DNA from: UBA922 sp964571295
GTDB lineage: Bacteria > Patescibacteriota > Patescibacteriia > Magasanikbacterales > UBA922
Reading direction: 5' to 3'
Length of the DNA: 27,769 bases
NCBI GenBank assembly: GCA_964571295.1
Contig: CAZNAO010000007.1
Location: forward strand, 1-27,769
The notes beneath the pieces are model-generated. The model ran no database searches. It worked only from the letters and a program-made list of their open reading frames with translations, and was not told where the DNA came from. This document shows positions 22,851 through 27,769 of this stretch, piece after piece. The stretch's first letter is position 1, and each line of letters begins with the position of its first letter. The position numbers and the translations under genes were made by a program.

Positions 22851-23448
22851 ATGAGACCGTTCTATTTTTGAGCGCGCTTCCGAGCGTAATGTCGTCAGCA
22901 TATTGGAGATCGCTTCCCATAGGAAGTCCGCGTGCGAGACGGGAGACGCGGATGGGCGGTGCGATTTCCTTTATTTTTTTCTCAAGGTACATCATAGTCG
23001 TCTCTCCTGGCATATCAGGATTGAGGGCGAGGATAATTTCATCAATTCCACCTTTTCGTACTCGGAGCAGTAGTTCCGGAATTTTAAGCCCCCGGAGCGA
23101 ATGTTCATCATGCGCTTGGATCGCACCACGGAGAATATGATACCCACCCCGATAGATACCGGTTTTCTCGATAGCTTCCCGATCCTGCGGTTCGGCAACC
23201 ACACACACCAATTTTGGATCTCGCTGAGGTGAGGCGCAGACGGTACAGGGGCTTGTATCGGAAAAGGTCCAACAAATTTCACAGCTTTTAACGCTTTCAA
23301 TCAATTCTTTCAGCGCAAGCGTCAGCTCACCTACATCTTTTTTTCCAGATTTGAGGAGGTGAAATACAAAACGCTCGGCAGTGCGCGGGCCAACCGACGG
23401 GAGACGTGAAAAAGCGTGGATTAAGTTTTGTATGGGCTTTGAGTACAT
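22849..23448 (-). CDS. recR: RecR, recombination mediator
   Basis: A 199-residue protein from the ATG at 23448, which gives the usual MYSKPIQNLIHAFSRLPSVGPRTAERF start; an ATG at 23460 adds four residues. The helix-hairpin-helix is at about 10-30, the Cys4 zinc finger CEIC...CTVC at about 54-70, and the Toprim domain VCVVAEPQDREAIEKTG to about 175, with GGIDEIILALNPDMPGETT. RecR works with RecF and RecO to load RecA on gapped DNA. It lies downstream of the YbaB gene, the standard pairing, and ends at the bidirectional terminator. Confidence 0.96.
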   Translation of the reverse strand: MYSKPIQNLIHAFSRLPSVGPRTAERFVFHLLKSGKKDVGELTLALKELIESVKSCEICWTFSDTSPCTVCASPQRDPKLVCVVAEPQDREAIEKTGIYRGGYHILRGAIQAHDEHSLRGLKIPELLLRVRKGGIDEIILALNPDMPGETTMMYLEKKIKEIAPPIRVSRLARGLPMGSDLQYADDITLGSALKNRTVS

Positions 23449-23463
23449 AATATTTAGCACTCA

Positions 23464-23531
23464 CTTAAGGGAACACGATTGGGTAGAATTTTACGGAATA
23501 GATCCCTTTAAATTCGTGTTCTATTCTTAAG
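23464..23531. repeat. Nested inverted repeat between ybaB and recR
   Basis: CTTAAG plus GAACACGA (23464-23478) is mirrored by TCGTGTTC and CTTAAG (23514-23531), with a GGG/CCC pair (about 23480, 23503) inside. The outer arm covers the ybaB stop codon. The RNA could form a long stem in the operon transcript. Confidence 0.5.
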
Positions 23532-23829
23532 AAAGCCCTGGAATGTTTGGGAGTCCGCCCATGTCGCGCATTTTCAATGCCATGGTGCGTTGCATTTTTT
23601 TCAGTGCGTCTTTGTGTGCGTCTTTGATTCCCTCTGCCAGTTTTGCTTTTTTGTCAGGAGCCATGAGCGAGTCATCAATCGTGAGATCGGTAATATCGAG
23701 GTTTCCGTTCATCGTGAGGGAGATTGCAGATCCTGCTGCGGTCGTTGTTATGGATTCTTTGCCGAGTACATCCTGCAGTTCCTTTGCCTTATCACGAAGG
23801 TCTTTGAATTGCTTTAACTTGTTAAACAT
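23527..23829 (-). CDS. YbaB/EbfC family nucleoid-associated protein
   Basis: A 100-residue protein with the family layout: an N-terminal helix MFNKLKQFKDLRDKAKELQDVL, a central beta region (SAISLTMNGNLDITDLTIDDSL) and a C-terminal helix (AEGIKDAHKDALKKMQRTMALKM), then a Gly/Pro tail. YbaB dimers bind DNA as tweezers-like nucleoid proteins. Its place between dnaB and recR, with the latter its usual partner, supports the call. It begins 41 bases after dnaB and is probably co-transcribed. Confidence 0.92.
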   Translation of the reverse strand: MFNKLKQFKDLRDKAKELQDVLGKESITTTAAGSAISLTMNGNLDITDLTIDDSLMAPDKKAKLAEGIKDAHKDALKKMQRTMALKMRDMGGLPNIPGLS

Positions 23830-23870
23830 ACTATATTGTCAGATTAAAATTAAGTTTTTGGTTATTTGTA

Positions 23871-25271
23871 TTATTCAAGGCTTGAGGTTCCGCCTCCGTG
23901 CTGGAGATCAAGATTTTTGTAACTTGCACGAGCCTCGTCGAAGAATACTTTGACGACCCCGGTCGGGCCATTGCGGTGTTTTGCTATGTGGATCTCTCCG
24001 ATATGGCGCTCATCCGGCGGGATATCTTCGAGGCGGTAGTTGCGATCTGCAGATTTTCGATAGATAAACATAACCACATCCGCGTCCTGCTCAATACTAC
24101 CAGATTCACGGAGGTGCGCAAGCTTCGGAATCGCCGGCTTGGTCTGCTCGACCGCACGAGATAGCTGGGATAATGCGATTACAGGTACATTCAATTCGCG
24201 CGCGATCCCTTTCAAGTTACGGGAAATAACCGATACTTCCTGCACACGATTGTCACTGAATTTATTACTATGTGATTCCATGAGCTGTAAGTAGTCGATA
24301 ATGATGAGTCCTAAGCCATGTTCAGCCTGCAGACGACGCGCTTTGGTTCGGATATGCATCACATTGTTTCCGGGTGTGTCATCGATAAAGATTGGTGCCT
24401 CCGCGAGCACTCCCATCGCGTGTCCAATGCGAGGGAAGTCGTCAGAATCAGGCCTGTCTGAGAGGTTACCGGTGCGCATTTTCCAGAGATCGATTCCTGC
24501 CTCGGCACAGAGTAGACGGTCCACCAATTGTTCTTTACTCATTTCAAGCGAAAAAATACCGACGGGAACCTTGCCTTTTACGGCTGCGTAACGCGCGAGG
24601 TCGAGTGCAAATGATGTTTTACCGACCGAGGGACGCGCTGCAAGAATTACGAGGTCTGATTTTTGGAATCCGGCAAGCAATCCATCAAGTTGAGTAAAAC
24701 CACTTGGAATACCTCTTAATTTTCCTTTTTCTCGATGAAGTTCATCAATACGTTCAAATGCTTCATTCAAGATTCCTCTGATCGGAGAGAAGGTCTGTTT
24801 TAAATGTTTTTGCGAAATCGAGAATAAGTGCTGTTGGGCTTCGTCAAGGAGACTGTCGACATCCTCTGCCTCTTCTTTGTAACCCAGTTTCGATATTTCA
24901 TGTGCTGATTGCAAGAGTTTTCGAAGTGTTGCTTTCCTTCGGATGATTTTCGCATATTGCTCGATGTGGGATGCGGTCGGGACACTATTTGATAATTCGA
25001 CCAAATAACTTCGTCCGCCGACTTGCTCTAAGTGTCCTTTTTCTTCCAATCGGTTGGACACCGTCAATACGTCGATCGGTTCTGACTTGCTGTATAATTC
25101 CTGCATCACTTCGAAAATTATGCTGTGTGCAGGCTTGTAGAAGTCTTCGACATCGGTCATGTCCGCGATTTTCACCATCGCTTCTTTATCAATCAAAATT
25201 GAGCCGATCAGGGATTTTTCGGCTTCGAGGTTTTGAGGTGGTATTTTTTCGAGTTCAGTGATATCCGGCAT
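23871..25271 (-). CDS. dnaB: DnaB, replicative helicase
   Basis: A 466-residue hexameric 5'-3' helicase of the replication fork. The N-terminal domain (about 8-110) starts KIPPQNLEAEKSLIGSILID; the linker helix follows; the RecA-like motor shows Walker A ARPSVGKTS (about 212-220), IFSLEMSKEQL, Walker B LIIIDYLQLM and ALSQLSRAVE, then RESGSIEQDADVVMFIYR and the arginine-finger region GEIHIAKHRNGPTG. No intein is present. The ATG at 25271 is preferred over a TTG at 25310 because a TTGAAC-18-TATGAT promoter lies just upstream, ending 9 bases before this ATG; the longer form would start inside that promoter. It heads the operon with ybaB and recR. Confidence 0.96.
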   Translation of the reverse strand: MPDITELEKIPPQNLEAEKSLIGSILIDKEAMVKIADMTDVEDFYKPAHSIIFEVMQELYSKSEPIDVLTVSNRLEEKGHLEQVGGRSYLVELSNSVPTASHIEQYAKIIRRKATLRKLLQSAHEISKLGYKEEAEDVDSLLDEAQQHLFSISQKHLKQTFSPIRGILNEAFERIDELHREKGKLRGIPSGFTQLDGLLAGFQKSDLVILAARPSVGKTSFALDLARYAAVKGKVPVGIFSLEMSKEQLVDRLLCAEAGIDLWKMRTGNLSDRPDSDDFPRIGHAMGVLAEAPIFIDDTPGNNVMHIRTKARRLQAEHGLGLIIIDYLQLMESHSNKFSDNRVQEVSVISRNLKGIARELNVPVIALSQLSRAVEQTKPAIPKLAHLRESGSIEQDADVVMFIYRKSADRNYRLEDIPPDERHIGEIHIAKHRNGPTGVVKVFFDEARASYKNLDLQHGGGTSSLE

Positions 25272-25280
25272 AGTGTGAGT

Positions 25281-25310
25281 ATCATAGCGCACATCGGGCA
25301 GTGCGTTCAA
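25281..25310 (-). promoter_or_regulatory. dnaB promoter, giving a leaderless mRNA
   Basis: On the minus strand TTGAAC (25305-25310) and TATGAT (25281-25286) are 18 bases apart. The -10 ends 9 bases before the ATG, so the transcript would start within a base or two of the start codon. Confidence 0.6.
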
Positions 25311-25349
25311 ATATCGAAGATGGATAGACTGTGCGGAAGATGGGGATAG

Positions 25350-25379
25350 TTGAAAAAAGGGAGTATTTTGTGCTAGAGT
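25350..25379 (+). promoter_or_regulatory. Promoter of the glycosyltransferase gene
   Basis: TTGAAA (25350-25355) and TAGAGT (25374-25379) are 18 bases apart, with TGC before the -10. A leader of about 75 bases follows and ends in a Shine-Dalgarno (GAGGGA, about 25450-25455). Confidence 0.5.
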
Positions 25380-25434
25380 TAGCCCAAGCTGGCTACATTG
25401 GCTACGCCTACAGTGAATGCAATGCGACTAACTC
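25376..25434 (+). promoter_or_regulatory. Structured leader before the glycosyltransferase gene
   Basis: Outer arms GAGTTAG (25376-25382) and CTAACTC (25428-25434) enclose CATTG (25396-25400) and CAATG (25420-25424); a competing hairpin TAGCC/GGCTA (25380-25384, 25391-25395) shares the left arm. The mutually exclusive pairing is suggestive of a regulatory leader, but the outer arm overlaps the -10, so an operator is an alternative. Confidence 0.35.
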
Positions 25435-25461
25435 AGAAAATTACCAGCCGAGGGAACTTTT

Positions 25462-26637
25462 ATGAAAATTTGTATTATCAACAATCTTTATCCTCCTTAT
25501 AACCGGGGAGGGGCGGAGCAGGTGGTAGTTGAGACCGTAAAGGGTCTTCAGGAACAGGGACATTCTGTAGTGGTAATTACTTCAACTCCTGAAAAAGATG
25601 AGACGGTTTCTCTGAACGGAGTCTTGGTATATCGCATCAATCCCAAGATGTCATATTTCTATACTGATGCACATACGTATGGCATATGGTCCCGGATGAG
25701 ATGGCATGTGGAAAATATCTGGAACAGGGAGGTTGCGGAAAAGGTGGATTCAATTATCGAGCAGGAAAAGCCGGATGTGGTACATACACACAACCTCATG
25801 GGTCTATCGTTTCTGATACCGAAAAAGATTCGGGTTCGCAAAATACGCCATGTCCACACGATTCATGATGTACAACTGGTCGAACCATCCGGCATGATTC
25901 TCAAGACGAAAGAGAACAGTTTTCGTTACCGGGGGCCGCATATTTGGCTGTATAGTGTCATTACCAAACGACTGTTTGGTTCTCCTGATGTGGTCATTTC
26001 ACCTTCCATATTTTTACGTGAATTTTATCAGTCAAGAGGTTTTTTCCCTGATTCACAGAAAATTGTTATCAGAAATCCGTTGACGTTTTCTGGTGAAGTT
26101 TCATACGAAAAGAAACGTGACAAGGTCTTGCAGTTGTTGTATGTGGGACAGGTCGAATATCATAAAGGAATTACGGTTTTGCTTGAGGCGGCTCGGGAAC
26201 TGTCCCATCTTGAATTTGAACTACATATTGCAGGTGGTGGTTCATTATTGCTGCCGTTACGTGAACGAACTAAACATACTCCACACATTTTTTTTCATGG
26301 GCGCGTGGATCGGGAAGCGCTGCGACGACTATATCGAGAGGCTGATATTACGATCGTACCATCATTGTGTTATGAAAATTCGCCGACCGTAATATTTGAA
26401 AGTTTCTCATTCCATACGCCAGTCCTGGCAAGCAAAATCGAGGGGATTGCCGAGTTGATTGACGAAGGAAAAAATGGAATTACATTTGGGGCCGGCAGGG
26501 TAGATGAACTTGTAAGACAGATCGTCTGGTGCAGTACCGCCAGAGATGAATTGCATCGTATGCAGGACATGATCACGGTTCCAAAAGCGAGTAATGCGGA
26601 ATATATCGCAGCTCTTGAACTCAGTTACCGTGTTTGA
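25462..26637 (+). CDS. GT4-family glycosyltransferase
   Basis: A 391-residue GT-B fold enzyme of the GT4 type, with no signal peptide. The N-terminal half starts KICIINNLYPPYNRGGAEQVVVE, the usual acceptor-side Gly-rich loop, and has DVVHTHNL near 111. The C-terminal half has LLYVGQVEYHKGITVLLEAA (about 228), then IFFHGRVDREALRRLYREADITIVPSLCYENSPTVIFESFSFHTPVLAS (about 278-325), with the E-x7-E type motif for nucleotide-sugar binding, and GITFGAG. It transfers a sugar to a lipid-linked or surface glycan; donor and acceptor are not visible. It has its own promoter, a structured leader and a good ribosome site, and overlaps the next, convergent gene at the 3' end by 17 bases. Confidence 0.92.
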   Translation: MKICIINNLYPPYNRGGAEQVVVETVKGLQEQGHSVVVITSTPEKDETVSLNGVLVYRINPKMSYFYTDAHTYGIWSRMRWHVENIWNREVAEKVDSIIEQEKPDVVHTHNLMGLSFLIPKKIRVRKIRHVHTIHDVQLVEPSGMILKTKENSFRYRGPHIWLYSVITKRLFGSPDVVISPSIFLREFYQSRGFFPDSQKIVIRNPLTFSGEVSYEKKRDKVLQLLYVGQVEYHKGITVLLEAARELSHLEFELHIAGGGSLLLPLRERTKHTPHIFFHGRVDREALRRLYREADITIVPSLCYENSPTVIFESFSFHTPVLASKIEGIAELIDEGKNGITFGAGRVDELVRQIVWCSTARDELHRMQDMITVPKASNAEYIAALELSYRV

Positions 26638-27769
26638 GATATTCAAACACCCACATTCTGTCATCAATTGAGTGCCATGAGTCGGCACTTTTTTTTGCAC
26701 CCTCCACGATTTCATTGATTCGCGCCCAATACCATGGTACGACCACATAAACTGTGTTCACGTTGGTTAGGGCAAAAATTTTATCAATCGTTTCCCGTTT
26801 TTGTCCATGGTACACCATCTCTTCATATGCGAGGTATAAAGGGCCCCCCGAGGGGATTGAGTAATAGAATTGCGGACCGAGATCCGTATCGATATATGAC
26901 GCAAACGGGTATTCGGTAAGTGCAGTCACTGCAGTCAAAATAGTCGAGAGTACGACATAGTCATAGGTATCATTTTGGTCGTGAATCCAACGTACCGCTT
27001 TTTGGTCATATTCGGTTACATTAAATCCGGGGAAATATACCTTTCCATTATATTGCGGATAGGAAAAATAGAGCGACAGCATGAGCAGTGTTCCGATTTT
27101 TAGGGAAAGTATTATTGAGAGTAAGGCTACTGTCAGTTTCGTTCGTGTTGTCAGAAATAGTACATTCTGACGCATGAACGTGTATATGCCGTACATTGCG
27201 AGCGGGATAAGTACGGCGACTGCGGCAACCAACAGGCGGAAGAGGTAATTTCCTTGTTCGCTTTCGGCAACATTCGGGAAGATGATCAGTGTGCGCAGGA
27301 GAAATGCGCCAATCGTGAGTCCAACACTCGATCCGAGCAGAAGCCAGGTCAGTTTATTTTTTTTCTGGTACCACGCACCTGCGACTGCACTTATGATTAC
27401 CGCAGGGGTGAGGAGGTAGTGCCATGCGTACACGATTTCAAGATACCAGGATGCATCACGTTTGAACCAAAAGGGTCGTCTGAAAAATTCGAGAAAGAGG
27501 TCGAAATTTGAAAATGGATTTACGAAGGTTGGTAAGCCATATCCATTCATCCACTGTTGGAGCGTAAACATAAGGAGTGGAATGAGCGAGAGAAATAGTA
27601 CCAGTACTACACACCATGTGCTCTGGTACTTGGTATTTTTTTGCGTATTCAGGAGCCGTGCAATAACGACAATTGCAAGTATCGGAAGTCCAAGTAGGGG
27701 GTGGGTCGAGAGTGCAAGAGCGGCCAACATTAGCGGTAGTACGTAGGGAAGACGAGCGTAATAATATCC
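26621..27769 (-). CDS. Multi-pass membrane protein, possibly glycosyltransferase-C-like (partial)
   Basis: The frame stays open to the right edge, so the N terminus is missing; at least 382 residues are present. About eight membrane helices are visible, such as LPILAIVVIARLL, STWCVVLVLFLSLIPLLMF, LLTPAVIISAVAGAWY, LTWLLLGSSVGLTIGAFLL and LTVALLSIILSLKIGTLLMLSLYF, with a soluble C-terminal domain (about the last 130 residues: KAVRWIHDQNDTYDYVVLSTILTAV, YIDTDLGPQFYY, TVYVVVPWYWARINEI). Several helices in front of a soluble tail with conserved WIHD resembles the general plan of membrane glycosyltransferases and related CPR proteins, and the neighbour is a glycosyltransferase, but no catalytic motif is in view. 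Function is therefore open. Confidence 0.8.
   Translation of the reverse strand, partial: GYYYARLPYVLPLMLAALALSTHPLLGLPILAIVVIARLLNTQKNTKYQSTWCVVLVLFLSLIPLLMFTLQQWMNGYGLPTFVNPFSNFDLFLEFFRRPFWFKRDASWYLEIVYAWHYLLTPAVIISAVAGAWYQKKNKLTWLLLGSSVGLTIGAFLLRTLIIFPNVAESEQGNYLFRLLVAAVAVLIPLAMYGIYTFMRQNVLFLTTRTKLTVALLSIILSLKIGTLLMLSLYFSYPQYNGKVYFPGFNVTEYDQKAVRWIHDQNDTYDYVVLSTILTAVTALTEYPFASYIDTDLGPQFYYSIPSGGPLYLAYEEMVYHGQKRETIDKIFALTNVNTVYVVVPWYWARINEIVEGAKKSADSWHSIDDRMWVFEYLKHGN

Overview
The window reads as a chromosomal segment of a Patescibacteria/CPR bacterium, probably of the Parcubacteria kind. This is an inference from gene style; no rRNA is present to prove it. The evidence is: Gly- and Thr/Ser-rich surface proteins ending in dockerin-like or membrane-anchor modules, shortened UvrA and UvrC, a membrane-tethered Clp ATPase, a WecA-like transferase with GEGGS in place of GDSGS, many small lipoproteins and one-pass membrane proteins, and few Shine-Dalgarno sites. 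TGA acts as a stop, so the code is standard. No tRNA, rRNA, CRISPR array or transposase was seen.

Layout. Bases 1-8339 are a plus-strand cell-surface block: the end of a giant secreted protein (LVIVD repeats, Gly-rich domain, phage-tail-like module), a small membrane protein, a secreted Fn3 protein with a C-terminal dockerin, two membrane-anchored proteins with N-terminal cohesin-like domains, and a SanA/YdcF-like protein. Bases 8340-9200 hold a terminator-like repeat, a minus-strand lipoprotein and a small minus-strand ORF. Bases 9213-14230 carry uvrA and a short uvrC, separated by two small genes of very different base composition. Bases 14282-14985 hold a zinc-ribbon protein and an unknown protein. 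A third GC-rich gene lies on the minus strand at 15074-15574, and opposite it is the mraZ-rsmH-ftsL-like cell-division cluster (15738-17568). Bases 17680-22409 encode a membrane protein, the Clp ATPase, the WecA-like transferase and a DUF192 protein. rplU (L21) stands alone and meets the minus-strand dnaB-ybaB-recR operon at a perfect bidirectional terminator. The window ends with a GT4 glycosyltransferase and a convergent, truncated multi-pass membrane protein.

Two themes stand out. First, a compact cohesin-dockerin operon suggests that this cell builds a surface assembly: a secreted dockerin protein docked onto cohesin proteins held in the membrane. Second, three small GC-rich genes (about 58-62% GC and 72-90% GC at third positions by hand count, against about 39% GC in the neighbouring uvrC) each carry a near-consensus promoter, a clear Shine-Dalgarno and hairpin terminators. 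They look like self-contained cassettes set into a genome whose ordinary genes often start without a leader. Their functions are unknown.
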